Below, piece by piece: positions 46,392-55,977 of a stretch of DNA of 64,000 nt. Under the pieces are notes generated by a model. The model was not told where the DNA came from and ran no database searches. It saw only the letters and a program-made list of their open reading frames with translations. The translations under genes were made by a program, and so were the position numbers. Source of the DNA: Nodosilinea sp. FACHB-131 (GTDB lineage: Bacteria; Cyanobacteriota; Cyanobacteriia; Phormidesmidales; Phormidesmidaceae); the NCBI RefSeq assembly GCF_014695395.1, contig NZ_JACJOF010000033.1, positions 1 to 64,000 on the forward strand, in the 5' to 3' direction. The stretch's first letter is position 1, and the number at the start of each line of letters is the position of its first letter.

Positions 46392-47129
46392 TTGCAGAAT
46401 CCTGTATCTTCTGACCTGCCGCGCCGTGCCTTGGTAACTGGGGCAAGCCGTGGCATCGGCAAAGCGATCGCCCAATCCCTGGCGTTAGCTGGGTACGACG
46501 TCGCCCTGCTCGGTCGCTCCCTAGAGACTTTGCAGCCGGTGCAGGAGGAGTTGAGCACCCAAGGCGTTTTGGCAAAAGCCTATGCCGTTGACTTAGCTCA
46601 GGTAGAGGGTTTGCAGGCCCAACTAGCCGCGGTGCTTGCTGACTTTGGCCCCCTTAGCGTAGTGGTTAACAACGCTGGCATGGGCTACACCGGGGCGCTA
46701 GCCACCATGCCCTTAACCGACTGGCAACAGGTGATGGATTTGAACGTTACCAGCGTTTTTCAATGCATCCAGGCGGTGCTGCCTGTGCTGCGGCAGGGCG
46801 GTGGCGGCACCATCGTCAACATCGCCTCCATTGCAGCCCGGTCGGCTTTTTCCGATTGGGGAGCGTATACCGTGAGCAAAGCCGCCATTGTGGCCCTGTC
46901 GCGGGTTCTAGCCGCAGAAGAACGCACCCACGGCATCCGGGTGGTAACGGTATCACCGGGGGCGGTTAACACCCCGATTTGGGATACCGATACGGTGCAG
47001 GCCGATTTTGATCGGTCGTCCATGCTAACGCCAGAGATTGTAGCTCAGACCGTTCTGCACACCATTCTCTTGCCCCCCGAGGCGGTGATCGAAGACCTCA
47101 CCCTAATGCCCGCAGGCGGTGCCCTGTAA
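46392..47129 (+). CDS. Short-chain dehydrogenase/reductase (FabG-like)
   Basis: 245 residues. [15 protein letters not shown] is the cofactor loop, NNAGMGYTG follows, and the catalytic set is Ser in IASIAARS and YTVSKAA (YxxxK). It resembles 3-ketoacyl-ACP reductase-like SDRs, but the substrate is not fixed by sequence. The start appears to be TTG 46392: an in-frame stop at 46383-46385 rules out anything upstream, and the next Met codon lies beyond the cofactor loop. The same SDR sits between accA and folE in other cyanobacteria, as far as I recall, hinting at a conserved role. Confidence 0.85.
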   Translation: MQNPVSSDLPRRALVTGASRGIGKAIAQSLALAGYDVALLGRSLETLQPVQEELSTQGVLAKAYAVDLAQVEGLQAQLAAVLADFGPLSVVVNNAGMGYTGALATMPLTDWQQVMDLNVTSVFQCIQAVLPVLRQGGGGTIVNIASIAARSAFSDWGAYTVSKAAIVALSRVLAAEERTHGIRVVTVSPGAVNTPIWDTDTVQADFDRSSMLTPEIVAQTVLHTILLPPEAVIEDLTLMPAGGAL

Positions 47130-47212
47130 CTAGTTTTTTACCCTGTTGTGCCCTGGCCAACTCAGCGAGTGGCCTCAATTTTGTTGAACCTCTAGAGATA
47201 TTTAGAAACCCT

Positions 47213-47935
47213 ATGACTACCGCATCCTCAAGCAGCCTCAACGACAAAGCGACTAACAGCTCTAGCAGCATTGGCACTGGCCTCAAGGGCATAACCCCCG
47301 AAATTCGGCCCGATCGCACCCATAGCTACCGGGAAGAGGGCGACCAGTACCCCATCCCCGAAACTAGCCAAGAAGACATGAGCAACGCGGTGCGCACTAT
47401 GCTGCTGTCGGTGGGTGAAGACCCAGAGCGAGAGGGACTACTCAAAACTCCCAAGCGCGTCGCCGAGGCTATGCGATTTCTCACCAGCGGTTATCAGCAG
47501 TCGTTGGAGGAACTGGTCAACGGTGCCATCTTCGACGAGGGCCACAACGAAATGGTGCTAGTGCGCGATATCAACCTGTTTAGTCTATGTGAGCACCACA
47601 TGCTGCCGTTTATGGGTCGTGCCCATGTAGCTTATGTTCCTAATCAGCGGGTGGTGGGGCTGAGCAAGCTGGCCCGCATTGTTGAGATGTATTCGCGCCG
47701 CCTTCAGGTGCAGGAGCGCCTCAACCGCCAGATCGCTGAAGCGGTGCAGGAAATTTTAGATCCCAAGGGTGTGGCCGTAGTGGTGGAGGCCAGCCACATG
47801 TGTATGGTGATGCGCGGCGTGCAAAAACCCGGCTCTTGGACCGTGACCAGCGCCATGCTAGGGGTATTTCAGGAAGATTCTAAGACGCGCGAAGAGTTTC
47901 TCAGCTTGATTCGCCATCAGCCCTCGTTCTTCTAG
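47213..47935 (+). CDS. folE: GTP cyclohydrolase I
   Basis: 240 residues. The first 55 are a Ser/Thr/Asn-rich extension of low complexity. The catalytic domain has [19 protein letters not shown], the zinc ligands Cys-His in [10 protein letters not shown] and Cys in [10 protein letters not shown], plus [22 protein letters not shown] and the [11 protein letters not shown] end. It converts GTP to 7,8-dihydroneopterin triphosphate, the first step of folate and pterin synthesis. It is the last gene of the ado-aar-accA-SDR-folE block and is closed by a strong hairpin. Confidence 0.96.
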   Translation: MTTASSSSLNDKATNSSSSIGTGLKGITPEIRPDRTHSYREEGDQYPIPETSQEDMSNAVRTMLLSVGEDPEREGLLKTPKRVAEAMRFLTSGYQQSLEELVNGAIFDEGHNEMVLVRDINLFSLCEHHMLPFMGRAHVAYVPNQRVVGLSKLARIVEMYSRRLQVQERLNRQIAEAVQEILDPKGVAVVVEASHMCMVMRGVQKPGSWTVTSAMLGVFQEDSKTREEFLSLIRHQPSFF

Positions 47936-47981
47936 GTTGAACGGCGTCTGGCTCGCGAATCGAGCCGAGGCGATAGTCCCT

Positions 47982-48042
47982 AAAAACCGGGTTTCTGTAG
48001 GCTAACTCCAACGCTTGGAGGTTGCACAGAAACCCGGTTTTT
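47982..48042. terminator. Bidirectional terminator between folE and GH9
   Basis: A 17-bp perfect stem, 47982-47998 (AAAAACCGGGTTTCTGT) with 48026-48042, ends in a T-tract on both strands and serves two convergent genes. The loop holds a second small hairpin, CTCCAA/TTGGAG (48006-48020). AACCGGGTTTC palindromes are common dispersed elements in filamentous cyanobacteria. Confidence 0.85.
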
Positions 48043-48049
48043 TTGACGT

Positions 48050-50458
48050 TTATGGGGTGGATCGCCCCGCCAGATAGCCCCAGGCGTAGGCCGCATCACC
48101 CATACTCTGCATAATCGTGAACTCGTTGATGTTGGGCACGTAGTAAATGTCGAAATAGGTCTCGACCGAAGGCCACTGCCGAGCCGGGGGGACCGCCACC
48201 GACTCCAGCACATCAAAAAACCATTCAGAGCCATAAAAGTCGTTGTCAATGGGGCCGTAGAGGGTAATGCCTGGCAGCAGGTCACCAGTAATACGCTGAT
48301 CAAGGATGAGGGGATTTTGGGGCGACTTGTGGCCCAGGCCAGTGGTATAGGTCATGTTGTCAGGGTTAGCTCCGGCGGAGAACTGACAGGCTAGCAGAGC
48401 GGCATTGAGGTAGCGATCGCTACCGGTCAGCGCGTGGGCCCGCAGCAGGATGCGCGCCTTGGGCGCTCCGAGGCCATCGCCCCAGCCGACGGGGGTTGTC
48501 GGGAGCACCTTGGTCCAGCCAAAGGCCGTGGTCTGCCCCGTTTCGACGGCGGCGTCGGCCTCGGCTAGAAGCGCGGCCCGCAGCTCGGCCTGGAGTTCGG
48601 CGTCGACCTGGTCAGCGGGTAGGCGGCTGTAGAGAAAGTTGAATTCTCGCTGGGGGGTGGCAATCCGGTAGTCGCCGCGCGCCTCAGCGGGAATGGCCGC
48701 GCGTGCGGCGACAAAGCGATCGTGCCAGATGCGATCGCCCGTGAGGTTGTAAAGCTCTAGGGCCGCCAGGGCGCGATCGGCCTCAATGCGGTGGCGGGGC
48801 CATTCCTGAGCTTGAATTCCGGCTTGATGACGGGCCTCGGCCCAGGCCATCGCCGCCAGGGCGCTGTCGCGGTAGCCCTCTGCCTGGTCGGGGACATAGG
48901 TTGCCATCAGTCGGGCCGTGCGGGCCGCCACCCCAGCGTAAACATAGCTGCTCCAGGGGTCGGGGGCGTAGGCCATCACCGGCAGCGACTCTTGCCAGCT
49001 GGTTTCGCCCCGCTTGGGATGCTCTGCCGACTCAATGCCGCCCCGCACACCGCCCTCGGGAGTTTGCAAACGGCGATAGAAGTCGACGCCCCACAGCGCC
49101 TCATCCAGTAAATCGGGACGATCGTTGGCGGACTCTGGAATATTGAGCGCCATATCGCTTAGAGGCTCAGGGAATAGTTCGAGCAGTTCGAGCAGCCAGC
49201 GAGCCACATCCAGGTGCTGAACACGGCGGTCCCAGTCGCCCGCATCGAAGTAGCCGCCCCAGGCGTTGGGCACCACCGTATCGGTCTTGCCCTTGACCAG
49301 ATTGGCAAAGTTGCCGGTGTCGGTGCCCTGGGCATTGAGGCCGTTGCCCGTATCCATCAGCCCGGCGGTGGATTGGTAGACCTTGACGCCATCGTCGGGA
49401 TGAAAGGGGCGAGGGCGCTCAATATCGGTGTAGGGCGGCCCGAGAGCAATGCCGCTGCGCTGGTGATAGAATCCGCGGGCCGCCACATAAAAGGCCTGCT
49501 GCCAGCTATTCTCAGCTACCGTAAAGGAGTTTGAGCAGCCTACGGTGCCTACACAGAGCCGATACTGCCCGGGCTGGTTAAGGGCGCTAAAGTCGAGCTG
49601 GTCGACGTCGGTGAGGGTGTAGGTGCGATCGCGGGCATCCTCTACCGCTTCACGGCGATAGCGGCGGTTAGCCCTTCCCGTCAGTGCCACTTGGTTCGTC
49701 GCTTCGTCAATGACTTGAAACGATAGGCCTTCGGGATAGCTCAGCCCTCCGCCCGTACCCATCCAGGTCGACAGAAATCCTACTTTAAGGGCGTCGTCGG
49801 GGCGAAACCCCAAGGCCGACACATGCACGGCCTCACTGATCTGGCGATCGGGCTGGTAGGCCAGAGTTAAGGGCGGTAGCTCCTGCCCCGTGATCTGAAT
49901 TTGGTAGGTTTGCCCTGGAGTCAGGGGAGTGGGCAACCGCAGATAGAACCGATGCTCCATAGCCCAGCGGCGATCGTCTCGGGTGACCTGGGCCGTGTCC
50001 ACAGGCTTGCTTTTGCGATACACCTCCGTCGGCATTACGGGCTGTCGGTAGCTGGCATCGTCCTGGGACTGAATGCGATAGCCGTACGGTTGACTGGCGC
50101 GATTGGCGTTAAACGGCTCCTCACTGTAGCGGTCGAAGCCGTAGAGCACAGATTGATCGGAGCCGACCAAGGTACCCAGAGCCTGCCCTTGCCGCAGCAC
50201 CCAAGTGTCGTTACCGGAAGTTTCTAGCTTGTCTTGGGGCTGAGGGCGGTAGGGCTCCTGGCGAGCGTGGGTTACGGTACCCTGGCGCAGGGAGACCACG
50301 ATGACCTCAGGGCTCACCACGGCTACCGTCACAGCGGGCTGAGCCGAATTAGCGCTGGGCAACCAGCTAGTACCGGCTGTGCAAGCCATCAGAAATGTCA
50401 GCAGCCCAAGCAAAAACGCGGTCCGGCGGGGCCAGCGACCTACGGTAGCAAACAGCAT
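48050..50458 (-). CDS. GH9-family glycoside hydrolase (cellulase-like) lipoprotein
   Basis: 802 residues. A lipoprotein signal (RRTAFLLGLLTFLMAC, cysteine 26) predicts anchoring outside the plasma membrane. An N-terminal Ig-like CelD_N domain (to about 310) precedes a GH9 (alpha/alpha)6 barrel. The catalytic aspartates are in YFDAGDWDRR and the catalytic glutamate candidate in INEFTIMQSMGD; SAGANPDNMTYTTGLGHKSP is the conserved late motif, but the usual PHHR is replaced by ILDQR. GH9 enzymes cut beta-1,4-glucans, or in related cases other beta-glycans. ATG 50458 has AGGAG ten bases upstream; a TTG at 50488 is less likely. It might act on cellulose, including self-made exopolysaccharide. Confidence 0.9.
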   Translation of the reverse strand: MLFATVGRWPRRTAFLLGLLTFLMACTAGTSWLPSANSAQPAVTVAVVSPEVIVVSLRQGTVTHARQEPYRPQPQDKLETSGNDTWVLRQGQALGTLVGSDQSVLYGFDRYSEEPFNANRASQPYGYRIQSQDDASYRQPVMPTEVYRKSKPVDTAQVTRDDRRWAMEHRFYLRLPTPLTPGQTYQIQITGQELPPLTLAYQPDRQISEAVHVSALGFRPDDALKVGFLSTWMGTGGGLSYPEGLSFQVIDEATNQVALTGRANRRYRREAVEDARDRTYTLTDVDQLDFSALNQPGQYRLCVGTVGCSNSFTVAENSWQQAFYVAARGFYHQRSGIALGPPYTDIERPRPFHPDDGVKVYQSTAGLMDTGNGLNAQGTDTGNFANLVKGKTDTVVPNAWGGYFDAGDWDRRVQHLDVARWLLELLELFPEPLSDMALNIPESANDRPDLLDEALWGVDFYRRLQTPEGGVRGGIESAEHPKRGETSWQESLPVMAYAPDPWSSYVYAGVAARTARLMATYVPDQAEGYRDSALAAMAWAEARHQAGIQAQEWPRHRIEADRALAALELYNLTGDRIWHDRFVAARAAIPAEARGDYRIATPQREFNFLYSRLPADQVDAELQAELRAALLAEADAAVETGQTTAFGWTKVLPTTPVGWGDGLGAPKARILLRAHALTGSDRYLNAALLACQFSAGANPDNMTYTTGLGHKSPQNPLILDQRITGDLLPGITLYGPIDNDFYGSEWFFDVLESVAVPPARQWPSVETYFDIYYVPNINEFTIMQSMGDAAYAWGYLAGRSTP

Positions 50459-50715
50459 TCTCAGCAACTCTCCTGAGCAATTGACCAAAGCAACAGGGCG
50501 GGCAACGGCTCATTACGCCCCGTCCGCACCCTGGGCTTATGGTACAGACTGCACCGATGGGTGTGGTATCCCATTTCCAAGCTGTGGCAAAGTTTTATCC
50601 CAGCTAAACAATTGGTCTATTGCTTCATTAAAAGTGAGCTAATATCTAAGCCGATTCAGCCTTTTCCTTTGAAAGGCCACTGCTTGCGGACTAGAGCTCA
50701 CAGCCCATAAGCAGA

Positions 50716-52344
50716 ATGGGTAAGGCCGCAAACGGTTGCGGGCTGAATTCTGTGGTGTGTGGGAGATCAGCCCGATTGCGGCTAAGGCAGCTTTTTACTG
50801 GAGTGGTTGGGGTGGCTGGGGCATGCCTATTTGGCAGCCTACCGGCCAAAGCCAGCGCACGGCTTCAAGCCTGGGAATTTGACACTGGCCAAAACCGTCT
50901 GGTGTTTTCCACCGAAAGCGGGGTAGAGCCTCAGGTCAGCTGGCTCAGCGATCCTCAGCGGTTGGTCATCGATCTACCGGGCATTTTGACTGAGGAAGCC
51001 CTAGGTAATCAGTTTGTTGGCGGAGCGGTCACGGCGGTACGCATCACCCAGGCCGACGCCCAAACCACCCGCATGGTTCTAGAGATCAACCCCAACTACA
51101 GCTTCGACCCCAAGCAGGTGAAGGTGTGGGGCCTGACCAGCCAGCAGTGGGTGGTGCAGCTACCGGGTTCGACGCCGGCGATCGCAGCCGATGACGGCTT
51201 GAGCATGCCAGATTTTTCTAAAGCAGCCAGACCGCGATCGCTGACAGCGGCTGGGGCCGAACCGCTGCCGCCGCTGATCAGCCGCAACCAAGTCAACACC
51301 GTCGCCGTCAGGGCAACGGCCACCGTACTGCGCGGCGTTCAAACTACCGCAGAGGGCTTTTTCATTCCTACCGCTGGGGCCGCACCTCAGGTGCGTGTGT
51401 ACCGCACTCGTGATGCCAGTCAAGCGCGGCAGATCGTTATTGACCTGCTAGACGCATCCATTGCCCCCGGCCTTACCCCCGAGGCACTGCCCCAGGGGCG
51501 CTACGGCATTCATCGCTGGAGCATCAACCAGTTTGCTACCGCCCCGCCTGCTATTCGCCTTACCCTCACCCTCGATGGCTTTAGCCCCGACTGGCAAATC
51601 ACTCCCTTGCCCAGCGGCGGCATTTGGGTCACCCCCATTGGCGTCGCCCCCAGCCAAATTACGGCCCCGCCCACCACAGTCGTGTTGCCTGTGCTCAACC
51701 CGGTGACAACGCCACCGCCGATCGCCCAATCCCGACCCCCCGCTGCGGCAGTTCCGGCATCGGTCGTCGCTCCAACACCTACCCCTAGCCCCGTCCGAGG
51801 TCAGGTGCTGGTCATGCTCGACCCAGGCCACGGCGGCGCTGACCCTGGAGCGGTGGGCATTGGCGGGCTGCAAGAAAAAGGGGTGGTGCTGGCAGTGGCC
51901 CAGCACACCGCAGCTGTGCTGCGGGCCCAGGGCATTGCTGTGCAGATGACTCGCCAGAGCGATCAAACCGTCGATTTGCAGCCCCGGGCCGATATGGCCA
52001 CAACGGCTCAGGCCACGGTGTTTGTCAGCATCCATGCCAACGCAGTCAACATGCAGCGCCCAGAGGTGAATGGGCTCGAAACCTACTACTACTCCGATGC
52101 TGGGCAAGTGCTGGCGGCTGCCCTCCAGCGCCAGGTGCTCAGCACCATGGCCATGAACGATCGCGGCGTTCGCCAGGCACGGTTTCTGGTGCTGCGCCGC
52201 ACCGCTATGCCCGCGGCCCTGATCGAAATTGGCTTTGTGACCGGCGCCATCGATGCCCCTAAACTCCGCGACCCGCGCTGGCAAGCGCAGATGGGGCAGT
52301 CCATTGCCCAGGGAATTCTCAACTATTTAGGCAGCCAACCTTAG
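50716..52344 (+). CDS. N-acetylmuramoyl-L-alanine amidase, AMIN plus Amidase_3
   Basis: 542 residues. After a signal sequence (FTGVVGVAGACLFGSLPAKA) comes an AMIN domain (LQAWEFDTGQNRLVFSTES...), a Pro-rich linker (about 315-355) and a C-terminal zinc amidase. The zinc ligands are in LDPGHGGADPGAVG (His), LQEKGVV (Glu) and VFVSIHANAVN (His), with the catalytic Glu in LIEIGFVTG. It cuts the MurNAc-L-Ala bond of peptidoglycan during daughter-cell separation or, in filamentous cyanobacteria, when septal junction pores are drilled (AmiC). Which of these applies here is not decided by sequence. Confidence 0.93.
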   Translation: MGKAANGCGLNSVVCGRSARLRLRQLFTGVVGVAGACLFGSLPAKASARLQAWEFDTGQNRLVFSTESGVEPQVSWLSDPQRLVIDLPGILTEEALGNQFVGGAVTAVRITQADAQTTRMVLEINPNYSFDPKQVKVWGLTSQQWVVQLPGSTPAIAADDGLSMPDFSKAARPRSLTAAGAEPLPPLISRNQVNTVAVRATATVLRGVQTTAEGFFIPTAGAAPQVRVYRTRDASQARQIVIDLLDASIAPGLTPEALPQGRYGIHRWSINQFATAPPAIRLTLTLDGFSPDWQITPLPSGGIWVTPIGVAPSQITAPPTTVVLPVLNPVTTPPPIAQSRPPAAAVPASVVAPTPTPSPVRGQVLVMLDPGHGGADPGAVGIGGLQEKGVVLAVAQHTAAVLRAQGIAVQMTRQSDQTVDLQPRADMATTAQATVFVSIHANAVNMQRPEVNGLETYYYSDAGQVLAAALQRQVLSTMAMNDRGVRQARFLVLRRTAMPAALIEIGFVTGAIDAPKLRDPRWQAQMGQSIAQGILNYLGSQP

Positions 52345-52595
52345 GTTTAGCGTGAATGATGCTTGGTAGGCACAGCCGCTCAACCAGCGTTAGGGCGATG
52401 GGCAGTCTAGAGCATCACCCCTTTAGATTCTGCCAAAGGACATAGCTAAACCGGAGGGCGCAGACCCTCAAAGGACAGTGATAAAATCCTGTTCTTTGAA
52501 CGCCTGAAGTTTGCCGGTTAGGCTAGCCTTAGCGTCGGTTTGTTCCACAGTTTTTGCACAGTACCACCTCCCCTAGCTCGCTCAGGAGAAGGATC

Positions 52596-53723
52596 ATGGC
52601 TACCCCTCCGCGCTCGCCCAATCACCACAGCCGCAATGTTTATTGCCTGATTGTGCTGATGCTGACCCTGAGCTGCCTGGGATTTTTTGTTGAGCGGCGC
52701 AACGAAACAGCCCGCCTTACCGATGCCCAAGGGCTATTATCTACCGACACCACCCCCCAAGGAGTATCGGGCGGCCGGGCTCGCGGCGGTGGCTTTGACA
52801 GTCCTTCCGGCAGCGGCTCACCTGGGGGAGGTTTTTCGGGAGGCGGTGGTGCATTGCCTCCTGCGGGAGGTCCAAGCTATGGCGGCCCAGGCTATGGTGG
52901 CGGCTATCCCTCGTACCCCAGCGGCGGTCCAGTGATTGTGCCCATACCTGGCGGCTATGTGGGTGGTTACCCCGGGGGCTACGTGGGCAGCTACCCCGGT
53001 GGCGGCATTGCGATCGGCGGCGATGTCGGCCTGTTGTTTCTGCTGGCGGTGCTCGGTTTCACGGTCCTACCTTTGATTACAAATTTGATGCGGTTGGGGG
53101 TCAATAGATCTGGCCAAGGCATCCAGGTTGTGAACAGCGGCAACGAGCTGACCAACGATGTCGTCACCATAACTCAGCTCCAGGTGGCGCTGCTCTCCCA
53201 GGCCCGCGAGCTCCAGACCGAGCTAGAGACCATCGCCGCTCGCAGCGATATTGACACCAAGCCTGGGTTAAATCGGCTGCTGCAAGAGACGGCGCTGGCC
53301 CTGCTGCGATCGCCCGAATATTGGTCCCATGCCAAGGTTACCGACCAAACCGTTCGCTCCCGCGCCCAGGCGTCCCAGGTTTTTGAGCAGCTCTCCGTCA
53401 CCGAGCGCAGCAAATTTAGCCGCGAAACCCTAGTCAACGTCGGCGGTCAAGTCAGCCGCCAAACCTATCAGCCCAAGCCTGACGCGGACCCGGCCGCCTA
53501 CATCGTGGTAACGCTAATTGTGGGCACAGCCGACGATCAACCCCTGATCACTCAGCCGATCCATTCTGCCAGCGATCTACAGGCAGCTCTGAGACGGCTC
53601 GGCGGCGTCACGCCCGACTATCTGCTGGTCTATGAACTGCTCTGGGCACCGCAAGCGGCCAGCGATAGCCTCAGCTATGACGAAATGCTTGCTGCCTACC
53701 CCGACCTCACCCAAATCAGCTAA
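52596..53723 (+). CDS. DUF1517 membrane protein
   Basis: 375 residues from ATG 52596, preceded by AGGAGAAGG. One N-terminal helix ([18 protein letters not shown]) is followed by a long Gly/Pro/Tyr/Ser-rich region (about 45-135) and a second helix ([22 protein letters not shown]). A soluble C-terminal domain has [18 protein letters not shown] and [22 protein letters not shown]. This is the DUF1517 pattern shared by cyanobacteria and plastids; the function is not established. Its last eight bases overlap the stop of the convergent ccs1 gene. Confidence 0.85.
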   Translation: MATPPRSPNHHSRNVYCLIVLMLTLSCLGFFVERRNETARLTDAQGLLSTDTTPQGVSGGRARGGGFDSPSGSGSPGGGFSGGGGALPPAGGPSYGGPGYGGGYPSYPSGGPVIVPIPGGYVGGYPGGYVGSYPGGGIAIGGDVGLLFLLAVLGFTVLPLITNLMRLGVNRSGQGIQVVNSGNELTNDVVTITQLQVALLSQARELQTELETIAARSDIDTKPGLNRLLQETALALLRSPEYWSHAKVTDQTVRSRAQASQVFEQLSVTERSKFSRETLVNVGGQVSRQTYQPKPDADPAAYIVVTLIVGTADDQPLITQPIHSASDLQAALRRLGGVTPDYLLVYELLWAPQAASDSLSYDEMLAAYPDLTQIS

Positions 53724-55098
53724 CTGAAGCTTCAGCCAGTTCGGCCTCGTTAGCATCGGCAGAGACAGCTTCCAGCAGGGCGAGTAGCTCGCGCTCAAAG
53801 GCTACCTGGGCGCGGTTCGTTCTGCCACCCACATACACCGTGCCCTCCTGCGCCAGTGCCCACACCTGAGAGTGCGACACGTAGCTCATGATCACCCCCA
53901 GCATCAGCAGGCCAAACCCCCCATAAACCAGAGGAATGCCCGGATCAGCCTTGATTTGCAGGCCTGTGCTACCCACTACATCCACCAGCGAAAGCCTAAC
54001 GCCATTTACCTCTGCCGCCATGCCTTTACGTACGGTGGAGATGAGCTGTCCGGCGTTATCATAGATCAGCACAGAACCTTGAAGATCGCTGGCCAGCAAA
54101 GTCACGCCTTCGCTCATATCGGGTTTCGTCGGTAGCCAGGTACCCCAAAAGCGCGGGCCATCGTTTTCAAGCTGCTGCATCGGTAGCTGCAGCACCGGAC
54201 TGTTGTTGAGCTTTACCTGAACCGCCGCCACGCCCCAGTCGGCTTGGTATAAAGTCACGCCCTTGTGGCGCAGGGGTTGATTGACAAAGATGGTCTTGCG
54301 ATCGATTTCATCTCCCGCTCGATCTAGCACGGACAGATCAGAATAGAACTGATCGATATTGCCTTCAGGACTGTAGTCAATCCAAAATCGGTTCACCCGC
54401 ACCGACCAGTCTTTAGGAATCTGAGCCTCAGCCCAAGGGCCGGCATCAAAAATATTGCGAATTTGAAAGGTCTCGCCGCTGGGCACGATCTCCTGGGCAA
54501 AAAAGCCGGTCATAGCTCCTAAAATAGCCCCCGCCAAAATCAGCAGCATGCTGGCGTGAACCACAATGGGGCCAATGCGGCCCACAATGCCCTTGCGTCC
54601 GTAGAGCTGGTTGCCGTCCTGAAACACCCGATAGCGTCGTTGGTTCAATCTCCTCGATAGGGAGGCTAGATCGGTCTCAGACAGCTCAGCACTCAGAGCC
54701 AGCTTTTGAAACTGACGGGGCTGAGTATAGTACTTCCACTTTTGAGCCGCCCCCAGAGCCGGGAACTGGCGAGTAAAGGTGCAGGCGGTCAGGCTAGCGC
54801 CAAACACAATTAGCAGCGCCAAAAACCACCAGGTGCGGTAGACGTGATCTAACCCCAGGGTGAGAATCACCTTCCAGCTCAAGAATCCAAACAGGGCCGG
54901 ATCTTGGGGATAGTTGGTCTGGTAAAACTCCAGGGTTTGGCCCTGCTCGATAACTGTGCCGCTGATGCTGAAAGCCGCGATCGCCAACAGCAGCACAATT
55001 GCCAACCGCAAATCTGCCAGCAGCGGCAGCAGATCTTGTCTAAAGTAGTCGCGCACCCCGTCCCAAAGAGTCGGTTGAGGAGCTTCAGACGGGGCCAT
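53716..55098 (-). CDS. ccs1: Cytochrome c biogenesis protein Ccs1 (ResB)
   Basis: 460 residues of the ResB/Ccs1 family. Hydrophobic helices [42 protein letters not shown] and [18 protein letters not shown] are followed by a large lumenal/periplasmic domain and a final helix ([24 protein letters not shown]). With CcsA it delivers haem to apocytochromes such as cytochrome f and c6 on the p-side of the thylakoid. It begins 35 bases after the ccdA stop, forming an operon for System II cytochrome c assembly; ccsA is not in the window. Confidence 0.94.
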   Translation of the reverse strand: MAPSEAPQPTLWDGVRDYFRQDLLPLLADLRLAIVLLLAIAAFSISGTVIEQGQTLEFYQTNYPQDPALFGFLSWKVILTLGLDHVYRTWWFLALLIVFGASLTACTFTRQFPALGAAQKWKYYTQPRQFQKLALSAELSETDLASLSRRLNQRRYRVFQDGNQLYGRKGIVGRIGPIVVHASMLLILAGAILGAMTGFFAQEIVPSGETFQIRNIFDAGPWAEAQIPKDWSVRVNRFWIDYSPEGNIDQFYSDLSVLDRAGDEIDRKTIFVNQPLRHKGVTLYQADWGVAAVQVKLNNSPVLQLPMQQLENDGPRFWGTWLPTKPDMSEGVTLLASDLQGSVLIYDNAGQLISTVRKGMAAEVNGVRLSLVDVVGSTGLQIKADPGIPLVYGGFGLLMLGVIMSYVSHSQVWALAQEGTVYVGGRTNRAQVAFERELLALLEAVSADANEAELAEASVS

Positions 55099-55133
55099 AG
55101 TATCCCTCAGAAACGGATGACGTATTCAGACAA

Positions 55134-55877
55134 TTACACCAAACTGGTTGGCAGTAGCCGAGACAGCAGCGAAAATACTCCGAAGCCCAGCAGTAGAGCG
55201 CCGCTTGCCGGAGTCACCCAGCTCGACCACTGACGCAAATCCAGCAGTCGCTTGAGAGAGGCGGTGAAGGTGCCAGCCAGCACCAGTGGCGTTACATAAC
55301 CCACGGCGTAGGCTAGCAGCAGAGCACCGCCCAGCACCGGATCTTTCGTAGTTGAAATCCAGGCTAGGAGGGTAGCGAGCACTGGGGTGCTGCAGGGCGA
55401 CGCCACAATGCCAAAGGTGAGACCCAGAGCATAGGCCCGCAGCCAGGGGGGGAAGTTCAAATTTTCAAAGGTGGGACCAACCCCAGCGGGTAAGGCCAAG
55501 GGAATGACTCCCAACAGATTGAGCCCCATCACGATCGCCACCAGGCTCACCGCAATTGGTAGCCCCCAAGCCACCTGACCGTAGACATAACCAAAAAGCC
55601 CGGCAATCAAGCCCAACAGAGCCAGGGTAGTAGCAAGGCCAAGGGCAAAGGAGAGCGATCGCGCGATCGCACCACCTCGATTACCTTCCTCATAGCCGCC
55701 CATATAGCCCACCATAATCGGCAGCATCGATAGCAGACAAGGAGATAGGCTGGTTAAAAGCCCCGCCAGCCCTACCACTGATAGGCTCATCCAAGACACC
55801 TGAGTGAGCTGTTCACTCACCAGTTGATTGGCCCACTGGGCAATCTCGTATAGATAAATTTGCAGGCTCTCAAACAT
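55134..55877 (-). CDS. ccdA: Thiol-disulfide transport protein CcdA
   Basis: 247 residues from ATG 55877, with six helices. The two redox cysteines are in SLSPCLLSMLPIMVGYMGG and GIVASPCSTPVLATLL, matching the PCxxxxxP pattern of CcdA. It carries reducing power from stromal thioredoxin across the membrane to keep apocytochrome c thiols reduced for haem attachment. A GTG at 55904 would lengthen it by nine residues. It lies between ftsW and ccs1 on the same strand. Confidence 0.94.
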   Translation of the reverse strand: MFESLQIYLYEIAQWANQLVSEQLTQVSWMSLSVVGLAGLLTSLSPCLLSMLPIMVGYMGGYEEGNRGGAIARSLSFALGLATTLALLGLIAGLFGYVYGQVAWGLPIAVSLVAIVMGLNLLGVIPLALPAGVGPTFENLNFPPWLRAYALGLTFGIVASPCSTPVLATLLAWISTTKDPVLGGALLLAYAVGYVTPLVLAGTFTASLKRLLDLRQWSSWVTPASGALLLGFGVFSLLSRLLPTSLV

Positions 55878-55977
55878 CAGCGAGGTAGTGAGACGCAAAG
55901 GCACTCACTATTGTAACAATCCTGCAACCCGCTCTCAGATTTTTGCGTCAAGAAAGCGTACTGCTGCCACCCAGTAC

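Noticed and set aside
52780..53010. Gly-rich repetitive coding stretch considered as a separate surface-repeat protein
   Set aside because: It is the usual low-complexity region of a DUF1517 protein, in frame with conserved domains on both sides.
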